This document shows positions 52,893 through 63,684 of a stretch of DNA of 64,000 nucleotides, piece after piece. The translations under genes and the position numbers were made by a program. The notes below the pieces were generated by a model. It had not been told where the DNA came from, made no database searches, and saw nothing but the letters and a program-made list of their open reading frames with translations. This DNA comes from Prorocentrum cordatum (Eukaryota > Sar > Dinophyceae > Prorocentrales > Prorocentraceae): contig CAUYUJ010000838.1 of assembly GCA_963575745.1 (NCBI GenBank), positions 17,501-81,500 on the forward strand, written 5' to 3'. How positions within the stretch are numbered: position 1 is the first letter of the stretch; every line of letters starts with the position of its first letter.

Positions 52893-53260
52893 GGGAGCAG
52901 AAATGAGGCCGGCGCCTCAACGAGAGCAGCATTTTGGGAAAAAATGACGCCGGCGCCTCAGCGAGAGTCGTTTCCCGGGATTTTTCGGGCATCCTGTGTG
53001 TAAAAAACAGTACGCGGAGGGTGCGCGGCTATCACCCGGACGCCATCAGGGGAAGGATTCGGGAGCAGAAATGAGGCCGGCGCCTCAACGAGAGCAGCAT
53101 TTTGGGAAAAAATGACGCCGGCGCGAGAGCAGCATTTTGAGAAAAAATGACGCCGGCGCCTCAGCGAGAGTCGTTTCCCGGGATTTTTCGGGCATCCTGT
53201 GTGTAAAAAAACAGTACGCGGAGGGTGCGCGGCTATCACCCGGACGCCATCAGGGGAAGA
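52893..53260 (+). repeat. Tandem duplication, unit about 168 bp
   Basis: The unit starting gggagcagaaatgaggccgg at 52893 is repeated from 53061 with near identity. The second copy has an internal duplication of about 36 bp around cgagagcagcattttgagaa. Both copies end at cgccatcaggggaag. Confidence 0.9.
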
Positions 53261-53289
53261 GGGAGAGTATATTCATATTGAGTAATTGT

Positions 53290-53400
53290 GGAGGAGGAGG
53301 AGGAGGAGGAAGAGGAGCAAGAGGAGGAGGAGGAGGAGGAGGATGTGGAGGAGGAGGAGGAGGAGGAGGAGGAGGAGGAGGAGGAGGACGAGGAGAAGGA
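53290..53400 (+). repeat. (GGA)n polypurine array
   Basis: Imperfect GGA units, read as poly-Arg, poly-Gly or, on the minus strand, poly-Leu. Confidence 0.95.
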
Positions 53401-53985
53401 TTTGGTTCTTCTTTAAAAAAAAGGCAGGTCGTTCGTGCCCGTGCGCTGTTTTTTTCTGCGCCGTGCCTCTGCCCTTAATGCGAAGGAGGTTTTGAGTGTG
53501 AGTCTGGCTGCAACGGGACTCGACTGCACTTCCGTTTCGTGTGGTGAAGCCTACGTCTACCAGCGTGGGCCCCAAACAGTGAGTTTTCGCATTCTTTTGT
53601 CATGCTGCTCCCATCGTACTCGAGGACCAAATGCCAGACATAATTTCGAGTACCCAACAAGTATCGAAACAGTGTCGAGCGAGTATCGCCTCCCAGGGCC
53701 CGACACGTGAAAACCCTCCAGTCTCGTTCCTTTCTTGGTGCTCGAAATTCTTTCTGGTGATCAAGGCTAGAATAGGTAGGAACATCATAACTCTTGTGCT
53801 GGAAGCAATGTGGTGAAAGCTACGTGGTGAAGGCGATGTGGTGGAAACTGCGTGGTGCACCTGGTGGAAGCTCTGTCCCAACGCTTCGGGGCAACAGAGC
53901 GGCTGACAGAGAGCTGGTCCCACTGCTTTCCGTGTTCTTGACGCCTCGCGTCTCCCCGTTGGATGCGGGAGCGCGCGAGGCGGCG
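53401..53985. other. No supported gene
   Basis: Unique sequence; near 53800-53880 there are short repeated gtggtgaaagc/gtggtggaaac words. Confidence 0.35.
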
Positions 53986-53989
53986 ATGG

Positions 53990-54460
53990 GCGACAACGGG
54001 CCGGAAGGTGGCGAATCCTCGACGCACACACGCACACACACACACACCCAAGGGGCAACGGGCGGCAACGGGTGGCAGCGGGTCGGCACGTGTGGCGACT
54101 CCTCGACGCTGCCACCTCAGCGGCAACGGGCGGCGACGGGCGGCAGCGGGCGGGAACGCTGCGAATCCTGACGCGCACCCACCCGAGCGGCAACGGGCGG
54201 CCACGGGCGGCAGCGGGTCGGCACGTGTGGCGACTCCTCGACGCTGCCACCTCGGCGGCAGCGGGCGGCGACGGGCGGCGAATTCTCGACGCACCCACCC
54301 AAGCGGCTTCAATGGGCGGTAACGGGCGGCAGCGGGCGGCAATCGGTGGGAATGTGGCGATTCCTCGACGCATCCGCACAAGCGGCAACGGGCAGCGACG
54401 TGCGACCACGGGCAGCAACGGGCCTGAACAATGCGAATCCTCGGCGCATTCGTTCAATGC
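53990..54460 (+). repeat. Minisatellite with gcgaatcctcgacgc units, inverted relative to 59115-59640
   Basis: About seven units of 60-80 bp each combine a ggcgactcctcgacg or gcgaatcctcgacgc word with runs of cggcaacgggcggcagcggg. The same words occur on the opposite strand at 59115-59640. Confidence 0.8.
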
Positions 54461-54477
54461 CTGTGTGAGACAAGTAA

Positions 54478-54771
54478 GAGCCCCTAAGTGCAAGCACTGC
54501 TCTGGAAACCGTACATGTTGTGGATGGCACCAGGTTTGCACGCATGGTCGACTTTAAGTACTTGGGAGGTTGCCTGAACGAAGAATGCGATAGCACGCGA
54601 GAAGTACAAGCACCTATGGGGCTCTGCATGACAACGATCAAGAATATGTATTCGTTGTTGAGGCACAGTAGGTTTTCAGGCAAATTCAAGTTGTGGGTGC
54701 AGGATGCGATCATCAATTCTTTTAGCTGCTTCGTGGCCTCTAAGCCGCCAAGCTCGCACAAGGAAAGTTGA
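54478..54771 (+). pseudogene. LINE-type (non-LTR) reverse transcriptase fragment
   Basis: The open frame encodes VDFKYLGGCLNEECDST, then TTIKNMYSLLRHSRFSGKFKLWVQDAIINSF. This fits the region after the palm of non-LTR RTs: an FKYLG motif, a helix with small repeats, then K-x-x-L-W and a hydrophobic stretch. The catalytic core is absent and the fit is lost after about 54725, so it is a short dead fragment. Confidence 0.55.
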
Positions 54772-56085
54772 TTCGGCCAGACGCTGTTCAGCTAAAAGTC
54801 TAGGTGACATTTTGAAACATGTAAGCAGATGCCAGCAGGGGCAACACCAATGACTGCGTCGATTAAGCGGCCGAGAAAACGCTCCTGTAGGGAGGAGAAG
54901 GTGGAGGAGCACACGCACCCATCATGAACATGGATAACGCATTGGACACATGTAACACGTTGCTCTTGTGTCAGTCCGTAGTCCAAACTGAACCCTCCCA
55001 TCTTGCTAATGGAATAGCTTCCGATCTTGGCACACACTTTACAGCCCAACCAGTAGACGCAAATGAGAGTAGGCTGAGCCTGGTCGAATTGGGCAGGACA
55101 GACAACTACAGAACTGCGGAATGTAATCCGGAGATCGTTGTGGAGATCAGTCAGTTTTGTACAGGTTGATACTACGATTCGCTTTCACACCCAGGCCATC
55201 TGAAAACAGGTCATTCATGAATGTCGCCGTCGCCCACCCACGCTTTTGTCCTTCCTCCCATTTTTCTCCTCCCTCTCCTCTCCCTTCTCTACCCCGTGAA
55301 GGAATGATATATTCAACAGGCTCCACCACGCGCACAGTCCTAGTGTTGGTCGCGTAGGTGCGATGTTCGCGCGGCGCAGCAGCAAACAAAACGCACCTTA
55401 TCTGGGTTTACGGCGCGCCTGTGGCACAGTGGCGATGTTGCGGCGGCAGGGTAACATGGTGGCGACAGGATAGTAGCAACATCTTCAGCGCTGCAGCAGC
55501 AGTAATGGCTTAAGCAAGTGTGGTCGAAGCAAAGACAGGACCGCGCGAATAGGTCTATGGGGCAGACCTTCAACTTTCCTGATGGTTTTGGATGGGACAG
55601 GCAGGCGTCACGACGACTACACGACTGTGCCATGTCCCCTTTCATAGTTGATGTTGTGTGCCTGTGTGTCGACCATGCCCAGAGACATGCAGCGGCATCG
55701 TCCAAATGCAAGTAATTGTGTGCGAGTTTGCCCGATGCCAGCTGGCGCTGCTTCATGACAGTGTCGTGCAGTAGCCTCCATCCCATCCATCCTTTCTGGT
55801 CTTTGGGGGCTCACTACCTTGTGGTTTTACTTCGACTGGTTTTACGTCTGGCAGCGCCCTGACTTGTTTGTGCACGCAGGGCCGACCGCGTAGGTGTGGA
55901 CACGTGGTGATCCACACGCCATGCGCGCGGGCCTCCCGTGGGTGGAAGGTTAGTGATATAGTCAGATAGCATGCCAGACAGTTGAATGGTTATATGTGTG
56001 AATCTATATGTATTGTGAGTCAGTTATAGTATGATTTAGTGGTCTTTGTTCCATCCTGCCATCGTTCTTGGGTCGTGAGCGAGAT
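54772..56085. other. No supported gene
   Basis: Unique sequence; a pyrimidine-rich patch lies at 55250-55300. No recognisable domain. Confidence 0.4.
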
Positions 56086-56089
56086 TCAT

Positions 56090-56600
56090 CTCAGAGGCCT
56101 TTTTGAGTGTCTCGGGATGCTTCTTGGGAACCTCTGGGAGTGTTCTAAGGGGCTTCTTGGGGGCCTCTTTGGAGCTCCTAGTGGCCTCCTGGGGTCCTCT
56201 TGGGGGCCTCTGGGGGCATCTCGGGCGCTTCTTGAGAGCCTGTTTGAGATCTCGGGGGTCATCTTGGCGTGGAGGGCTCTGGATATGAGTCCGAGTCCTT
56301 CTTGATTGCCCCTCTAGTGGTCAAGGTGCCGGGGTGAGTACCGGGCCCCCCGTCGAGTTTTCTTTTTTGGGCTTGCCTTTTGGGCCGTCTTGTGAGCTTC
56401 TGGCCGTCTCTGGGTGGCCTTGGAGCTTTGTTGGGCCGCCTTGAATGCTCGCAAGACCATACAGGCGAGGAAGCGAACATCAAACTAACAACTAATGGCC
56501 TCTTGATCTTATTCGGCCTTTTGGGATGATCTTCTGGGCCCCCAGCGCGACCCAAGTGACCCGCATGAAGACTCCAAGAAAAGATGGGGTCCTCTTAGGC
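56090..56600 (+). repeat. Degenerate dispersed repeat, family of gcctcttgggggcc, copy 4
   Basis: Same units as the blocks at 11.6, 50.2 and 51.3 kb, and the insert caggcgaggaagcgaacatc near 56463, followed by a caaactaacaa string. Confidence 0.7.
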
Positions 56601-56965
56601 CATCTTGGAGTTTCGGATTCCGAGCGCCGCCACCTGGGCCTTTAGACAAGTCAGACGAGACGCCCTGGAAGCGCCCAGAAGCGCCCGATTTTGCCCGTCA
56701 CTGGGGCCCCAATGCCCAATGACTGTGGTTACAACATCTGATGTTCGCCAGCGTGGGCCCCAAACTGTGCGTTCTGGCGTCCCATGTGGAGCAATCTATG
56801 CGGTGCGATCCAGGTGGTGCGATCAATGTGGTACAATCTATGTGGTGTAATCCACTCTGCTGAACTTGAAGTCGTCCTCTCCACTGCTCGTGCAAACATC
56901 ACACCCTCCCACCCGCAACTTGGTCGCAAGACCTCTTAAGACAAGACCGTGACGGTAGGTACCAC
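56601..56965. other. No supported gene
   Basis: Unique sequence with short gtggtgcgatc/gtggtacaatc words at 56795-56850. Confidence 0.35.
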
Positions 56966-56969
56966 ATGG

Positions 56970-57612
56970 CACTTGGCCACGACACCGACGCCGAGGACGA
57001 CAGCGACAACGACGACGACGGCGCCGCCGACACCGACTTCGACGACACCGCCGACGTCGACGTTGACGAAGACGACGACGACGCCGACGCCGACGACGAC
57101 GACGAAGACGACGACGACGTCGCCAACGAAGACGACGACGAGGGAGGAGGGAGGACGACGACGGCGACAACGACGACAACGACGATGGATGAGGGAAGAC
57201 GGCGACGACGCGAACGACGAAGAAGGAGGAAGGACGGCGACGCCGACGACGACAACGACGAGGGAGGAGGGAAGACGAAGACGACGACAACGACGACGAA
57301 GACGACGACGACGGCGACGAAATAGGAGGGACGACGACAAGACGCCGACGACGGACGACGACGACGACGAGGGAGGAGGATAACGACGAGGGAGGAGTGA
57401 AGACGACGACGACGACGACGACGGCGACGAAATAGGAGGGACAACGACGAAACGCCGACGAAGACGACGAGGGAGGAAAGACGACCACGGCGACAACGAC
57501 GACGGAAGCGACGACGACGCCAAAACGACGACGACGACGAGGAAAGACAGAAGACGACGACGGCGACGACGACGACGACGAGGGAAGAGGGAGGACGACG
57601 ACGACGACGACG
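56970..57612 (+). repeat. (GAC)n array with gagggaggaggg inserts
   Basis: The GAC/ACG trinucleotide array is interrupted by gagggaggagg(g)aagacgac units. Acidic or Ser/Arg-rich ORFs of up to 390 codons across it are artefacts. Confidence 0.9.
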
Positions 57613-58090
57613 TAAGAGCGCGCGCGCACGCTTTTGTTGAACATCCGTGTTGCGAAACCTTGGGTTTTTGTAGGTTTTTTGGACGCGCGATTTTGAAATC
57701 CTTCCGAAACCGATGGGTTTTGAAGGATTTCGGCGTACGCGCGCGACGACGCGCGCGTCTGCACTTCGTCCCATTTTTTGCAGAGGATTCTCGCGACGGC
57801 ACACGCGCAAAGGGCGTTCGACAGATTTCGACATGCGCGGGCGAAGCCCGTTTGGTAGCATTTTGTGAAAATCTTGAAAAACCTATGGCTTTCTTAAGAT
57901 TTCGCAAGAGCTCGCGCGGAAGCTTTTTTAGCAAATCAGTGCTGCGAAACCCTGTGTTTTTGTATGTTATTTGGAAACTCGATTGCGAAATCCTCCCGGC
58001 ACCGAAGGTTTTTGAAGGATCTCGGCATGCGCGCGACGACGCGCGCGTGCGCACTTCGTCCCATTTTTTGCAAGGGATTCGCGAACAAGT
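57612..58090 (+). repeat. Two diverged tandem copies of a 175-bp unit, spaced 300 bp
   Basis: Copies at about 57612-57795 and 57915-58085 share gctgcgaaaccntgtgtttt, gcgaaatcct, ttttgaaggatntcggc, gcgcgcgacgacgcgcgcg and the exact cacttcgtcccattttttgc. The stretch between them is distantly related. Confidence 0.75.
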
Positions 58091-58680
58091 GTTATGTGAT
58101 AACAACAGATGTCACCGCATAGTGTTTTTTAAAAGGGAACCTCAGGGGGGGGAAACCGGCCTGCCTGGGATGGTATGATTCCATGTTTAGGATGGACCAG
58201 TGTGCAGAATATATATATATATATATATATATGTGAGAAATTATATTCTCCCAGGGGGAAGCGTTAAGTCCGGGGGGGGGGGAGAGTTTATTTTCTTTTT
58301 AGAAAGGAGAATTGGTTCCTGTTTGCAGTGAGTTGTCCACTCCACTGCTCGCGCAATCATCCCACCCACCCACCCGCAACCTGGTTTGCAGAACGCATGC
58401 GGCGGCCGTGCGTGCTCGCGCGCGCAGCGGCCTGATAGTTTTGCGCTACCGACGCGGCCGCGGTGGCGCCACACTATCTGGCTGACGCGGTGCATTCCAG
58501 GTGGCGACGGGCGGCGCCGGGGCGGCGACGGCGGCGACATGGTGGCCAGAGCGGCCCGCAGGCCCAGGCGACGGGCGGCGATGAAGCGGCGACGGGGCAG
58601 CGACGGCGACCGCATAGCCGCCAGACTGGCGTCCAGGACCAGTTCCTTAGAAACGAGATGAGGCTTCCTCAGTCCAGGCG
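58091..58680. other. No supported gene; (TA)n at 58208-58232
   Basis: A short TA run, a G-run at 58270-58282 and GC-rich sequence with cggcgac words at 58500-58620. Confidence 0.4.
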
Positions 58681-58682
58681 CT

Positions 58683-58842
58683 GTTAGGGGAACTTAGCAG
58701 TGCCACTCTGAGAGACCTGGGGACATTCCAATGAGTGCTTTGGGGCACGCTGGAGCGTTACAGTAGGGGAACCTTGTAGTGCCTCTCCGGGATACCTGAG
58801 GACATTCCAATCAGTACTTTGAGGTACGCTGGAGCGTTACAC
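58683..58842 (+). repeat. Tandem duplication of an 80-bp unit
   Basis: Two copies share taggggaac, agtgcc, gacattccaat and the closing acgctggagcgttaca; the copies end at about 58763 and 58840. Confidence 0.8.
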
Positions 58843-58874
58843 ATTGCCCAGATGGTGCTTGCGCTCAGGGTTCC

Positions 58875-59060
58875 TACAGTGGAAACCCATGCCAAGAAAC
58901 ACCCTGCTTGCCTCCAGGGTGCCATGGGTTTCTTGGGTCTCGATGGCTTTGCCACGGATGGGGTGGCGTTCCCACACCAAAAATCCATGGACGCCCTGGG
59001 ATCTCAGGGTTGGGCTTCTTGTGAAAGGTCTCTTGTGGACGAGCCTCCACTGTACACACT
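58875..59060 (-). repeat. Dispersed repeat, inverted partner of 51003-51180
   Basis: This is the reverse complement of the 51.0-kb copy with scattered differences. Shared ends lie near ccaagaaacaccctgcttgc on this side and a caagaagcccaaccctga string (minus strand) on the other. Confidence 0.8.
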
Positions 59061-59114
59061 GCCCAGAGTGGTGCTTGTGCTAAGGATTCGTACTGAGTTC
59101 CTTGCAGCTGGCTG

Positions 59115-59640
59115 GGTGTGTCGAGGAGTCGCGGCCCTGTGGCCGCGCGTGCCCGCCGTGCCGCATCGCGGTCGCCGCTCGTCGCCCCGCTCGGAGTCTG
59201 TTGGCGGGTGCGTCGAGGCTTCGAGCCACGGTTCAGTCGGGCGTGTCCCTCTGCAGGAGGAATATTCAAGAATAGTCAAGAATAGTCGGACTTTGTTTGA
59301 CTATTTTTGAATACGTTCGGAGTTTTTTTTATTTTCGCCCCAGATCCGCCTGTAGGGTGAGATGCCCAACCGAAAGCTGCGGACGCGGCGCGCGCGGGCC
59401 ACCGCTCCGACAAAAAAAAAGTGTGTCGAGAATTCGCCCTGCGGCCGCCCGTGCCTGTCGTCGCCGAGTCGCTACTCGTCGCCGCTCGCAGTCGCCGGGT
59501 CGGTGTGTCGAGGATTCGCCCCGCGGCCGCTCGTGCCGGCTCATCGCCGCTCTGAGTCTCTTTGGATGGGCGTGTCGAGGGTTCGCCCTGTTGCGGCCTG
59601 TGCCCGCTCCTGAGCAGGGGGTGGTGTGTCTATGATTGAT
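59115..59640 (+). repeat. Minisatellite with gtgtcgaggattcgcc units
   Basis: Units beginning gtgtcgagg(a/g)ttcgcc(c/t) occur at about 59118, 59424, 59504 and 59570, with gcggccgc(t/c)cgtgcc following. It is the opposite orientation of the array at 53990-54460. A dispersed repeat (59232-59385) lies between the first two units. Confidence 0.75.
59232..59385 (+). repeat. Dispersed repeat, partner of 44847-45000
   Basis: It shares ttcagtcgggcgtgt, gaggaatattcaag, gactatttttgaata, a T-run and cagatccgcctg with the copy at 44.85 kb. Confidence 0.65.
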
Positions 59641-61005
59641 TCGTTGCCACCCGTGTCCGCTACTGGGGGCGATCGTTGAGCCGACCTTGCGGAGGTTGGG
59701 TAGTTCTACGATTGGATGTGACATGATCTGGTTGTAAAAAGGTAGAGCAAACTGACGCGAGATCATCAAGAACCGAAAGCCGCACCAACACTCTCCCCAA
59801 TCATTTCATTGTCCGGGTGGCGGTCTTATATGTGTTGCTGCCTTCTTGATGCGAGAGAGATTTGGCCCCCGTGTCAGGCAACTTGTAGTGGACAACGTGG
59901 TCGCTTTTACGATTTGGTCAGCATGGCGACTCACGAACGAGGCAGTCGATCTGTCTTTGCGTGCCATGGGCCTGGAGAGGTACAGAGATGGTGTGTAGGA
60001 TAAGTGGTACTTGAAGAAACCATGATTGGGCGCAAAGCTATTGAGGCTCAGAGGGCAACACAGCAGTGAGAGAGGTGGCAGTATCTCATGTTTGGCTTAT
60101 ACGCATGTGCACTTCTATGTCCACTTGCAAGTATGGATGTCTGATTTCACCTGAGTGGTTGGCCGACGTAGTGCTGATGCATGTGACAGAACATTATCAT
60201 CATTATTTCCAAATGCAGCCACGTTCGCTTCTCATGTTCGGCCACGTGCAGAGGGCGTCGGGGGAGGGGGGAAGGCTTCTTAGAAGGAGACTACTTCGCA
60301 GAAATCGCGGGCCCTTAACTCTAGACGTAAGACTGGCGACTTCTGAGAAGCAGCCTCCTTCTGAGATGTTCTCCCTCCTCCCCCCACCCCCTTGTGCGCG
60401 CCGACGGCATGTTGCGTCAAAGATGCCGTGCAGAAGGGATTGAGGGATGAGTCGTATGGCGATGTTACGCTTGTTCATTATCGTTCTCACCGTCGTAAGG
60501 TGATAATCACCGCTGCCATCGAGATATTCAGCATTCCATGCCCCTTGCAAGCAAAGTGTGCATCATCGCCATCACCGTCGTTACCCTGGAGGCTTAGCAC
60601 TCGCAATCAAGTTGCATGCCACTATTGATGTCGACGTCGTCATTTTGCAGGTTTTGAAACTGGTGGGGTTATCTACGACGTCATATTGACAGGTTTGTCG
60701 ACGATTCGATCGATTCAACGGTTTGTTTCGATGCCTGGAGATTGACATCGATTGCTGAAGTCGATTGTGCAGTCTGAGGGGTTCAGTTCGGTCGATCTTC
60801 GACGAAGGGTGGCTTTTGGACAGTCTCGGTTGACCTGCGCAGGCAGGCGATAAGAGTGAAGTAAGTGGCTGCGCGCTGTACAGACTCTGTGCACAAATCA
60901 TGTCCTTTGCTCTGCCCGACGTCGGGGACGTTTTTTGTTTGTTTGTATGTTTATTTAATTTTTTTGCTGTCCTTCGCTTGCTGGTGATCAGACATGTCCA
61001 TCAGG
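59641..61005. other. No supported gene
   Basis: Unique sequence; no frame has a convincing domain. Confidence 0.4.
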
Positions 61006-61009
61006 GAGC

Positions 61010-61330
61010 CGAGGAGGAGGAGGAGGAGGAGGAGGAGGAGGAGGAGGAGAGGAGAAGAAGGAGGAGGAGGAAACGGAGTGAGGGGAAGAGGGAAGCGATG
61101 AGGAAGGGTGGTGGTTGTGGTGGTGGGGGTGGGGGTGGTGGTGGTGGTGAGGAGGAGGAGGAGGAGGAGGGGGGAAGAGGTGGAGCAGGAGGAGGAGGAA
61201 ACGGAGTGAGGGGGGAGAGGGAAACGAGGAGGAATGGTGGCGGTGGTGGTGGTGGTGAGGAGGAGGAGGGGGAAGAGGGGGAAGAAGAGGAGAGAAAGAG
61301 AGGAGGGATGCAGGAAGAGGAGAGAATGAG
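61010..61330 (+). repeat. (GGA)n/(GGT)n polypurine array
   Basis: GGA blocks alternate with GGT blocks (61108-61150, 61230-61258); part of it, ggaggaggaaacggagtgag, occurs twice (61062 and 61190). Confidence 0.9.
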
Positions 61331-61334
61331 GAGG

Positions 61335-62255
61335 GTATGTGGTGAACACTTCACGAGAGCAGAGCAATGTCGTGGCGCGGTGGGTGCTGCTCACAGGAAG
61401 AGAAGAAGGACACAGATAAGGGAGGACTCTCCTTTGATACCACACGGTGTCACCGCCGACGTCACTGTCGTCGCCCGACATCTTTGCAAGGCTTGAGATG
61501 GACTATGAAACCACCCGTCACAGGGACATGCGCCATTTCTATCACATCCTATCTCCGCCGTGCGACGGAGTTGAAGACCATGTTAGCGTTGGGATCTAAA
61601 CAACTGTTCTCTACAAGTGCAATCAGCCGAAAACTTCACACGGTTGACAAGATGGCTTCTCGTGCCACAAATCCGTTGATGATGGGTTAGAGTTTAAAGC
61701 GGGCGGATGTAACGATATCATCGAATGAGTCTATTGTGTGTTTATACTCTGACGCAGAAGATCTCGCGCGTTGTTTCCATCCGTTGGGAGTGCACATGAG
61801 AAGCAGTAGAGAGTCATTGCAGCCGGGGTGGAAACACATTCTACGAGATAGGCTTCACCAGTGGACCAAGCCGACGTCATGGCCCTGGGACAGGGCCAGC
61901 ACCATTTCTTGTATATATGGTGGGTGACAGTACTCTGCCAAGAAAGACACCACGGGGCTTCGGCCAGCTCGGAGGCGAGCCCAGGGGAGAAGTGAGAAGG
62001 GACGGGCCTTCTCAGAAGGCTTGAGTCCCCCGGCCTTCTGAGAAGTTTTCTAAGCCTTCCCCGAAAACACAAGAAGCCCTCTGGGAAGCCCCGCCGCCTT
62101 CTGATAAGGCCTTCTCCTTCTCACTCCCCCCCCTCGCTCGCCGCCGATCTTCCACGCCACCAAATTATCCATAGACGACGTCAATAGGCGACGTGTTTTA
62201 CTGCATACATTCGCGTGGTAAGAAGGAGGGGAAGGACCTCCACTGGCAGAAGCAG
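61335..62255. other. No supported gene
   Basis: Unique sequence with short aaggcctt-type words at 62000-62115; no recognisable domain. Confidence 0.4.
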
Positions 62256-62455
62256 AGGAGGAGGAGGGGGGGTAGAAGGAGGATAACTGGTGGAACAAGG
62301 AGGAGGAGGAGGAGGAGGAGGAGGAGGAGGAGGAGGAGGAGGAGGAGGAGGATGAGGAGTATGAGTAGGAGCAAGAGGAGGAGGAGAGGGGGGGAGAAGG
62401 AGGATAACGGGGGGAACGAGGAGGATGATGAGGAGGAGGAGGGAGATGAGGAGAA
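62256..62455 (+). repeat. (GGA)n polypurine array
   Basis: Imperfect GGA units with a short tandem copy of ggggggagaaggaggataac-like sequence. Confidence 0.9.
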
Positions 62456-62940
62456 GCCCGCGCCGGTGGAACGGTGGCGGTTTGCGGTCGAAGAGAAGGG
62501 GAAAGAGCAGAAGGAGGAATCTGTTCCCGCGTCTGGTTCTGCCTGGGAGGAGCTGATGCGACCAGGCTGCGGTTGCTCCTCGCAGTGGCCCTTCTAAGTT
62601 TTCCTCGTCGCTGCGCGCGTGCTTCCGCACTATATCTCCCATCGGCACTGGTTTGATGCGGTGGTCAGCTTGACACCAGCGCATCTACTAGAGTAGGATG
62701 ACGAAGGGGAGTATTCGGAGGAGGCGGACGGAGTAACCAGCCGCGGCGAATGGGGCGAGGAGCAGCTCCTTGCCGACCTACCTGCTGGCAGCGTCCTCGT
62801 TTCTTTCCCAGGAGTCCCCTCTTCTTTGTGGATGGTTCTCCTGATGCTCATTCCAGCCGAGCATGATATTTAGTATCGTATACTTTGGTTGAATGTACAG
62901 GCAGTCATGGTGGATGCAATCTACAATTCACGCAGCATGG
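62456..62940. other. No supported gene
   Basis: Unique sequence; frames are extensions of the GGA array. Confidence 0.35.
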
Positions 62941-62959
62941 CGAGGTAGCCAAAGTATAT

Positions 62960-63640
62960 GCAGTGGTAAGGTAAGGCTAGCTGAGCCGAGCTATTTCTCA
63001 AGTCTATGCGGTAGGTCCTGCTTGGACGACGTCATTTGGAACTGAAGCTAACGTGATAGCTTGGCACATAGCTAAGACAATGGCTAAAGGTGGTTTTGAG
63101 GGCAAGGCTAAGCTTGGTATGACTAGATCTGCAGCTAGGTGATAGGTAATTACAGCGAGGCGAAGCTACGCCCATCCAGAACTAATGTAAGCAAGCTACG
63201 CTGGATTATGCCATGACAGTTCGCACCAATCATGCCTACGTTAGTCTGCGATGGGGTGTGCTGGAATGGGCGGTTCAAAGCTGACTTAGCTCAGGGCATG
63301 CTTAGATCATTTCACACATTTTGGGTTAATCTCGGGTATGCTACGCTTGACTATGCCACATCAAGCCGGCGCTACATCCAGCTGAGCAAGCAACGTCTAC
63401 GCAAAGCTGAGTTGAGGTGCGCTAGGCCAGGCAACAAGTCAAACTCGGCTAAACAAAGAGTGGACATATGTTGAGCTGAGCCTAAGCCAGGCGACGCCTG
63501 GTCAAATCGAACCAAATCAGGCGACGCTAGGCCAAACCACGACGACGCCAACACGAAATATTCGCGCCTAGGCAGAAGGGCAAACCGCGCTAAATCAAGA
63601 CGAGCTGAGCTGAGCTACGCCATTGTTAGCTAAGCTAAGC
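62960..63640 (+). repeat. Degenerate GCTA/AGCT-rich tract
   Basis: Words such as gctaagct, gctacgcc, gctgagct and ctaggcca recur irregularly for about 700 bp, giving a loosely repetitive tract just before the exon-like frame at the window end. Confidence 0.55.
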
Positions 63641-63684
63641 AAACCCAGAACTGACCACCTCACCTGGACCATCCACCTCACCAG

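Noticed and set aside
56838-58105. Minus-strand ORFs of 308-389 codons rich in Ser, Arg and Val
   Set aside because: They translate the GAC array; no domain in the non-repeat ends.
60066-60443. FGHVQRASG-like motif reminiscent of a LINE RT C-terminus
   Set aside because: Only one short motif fits and the surrounding residues do not; not distinguishable from chance.
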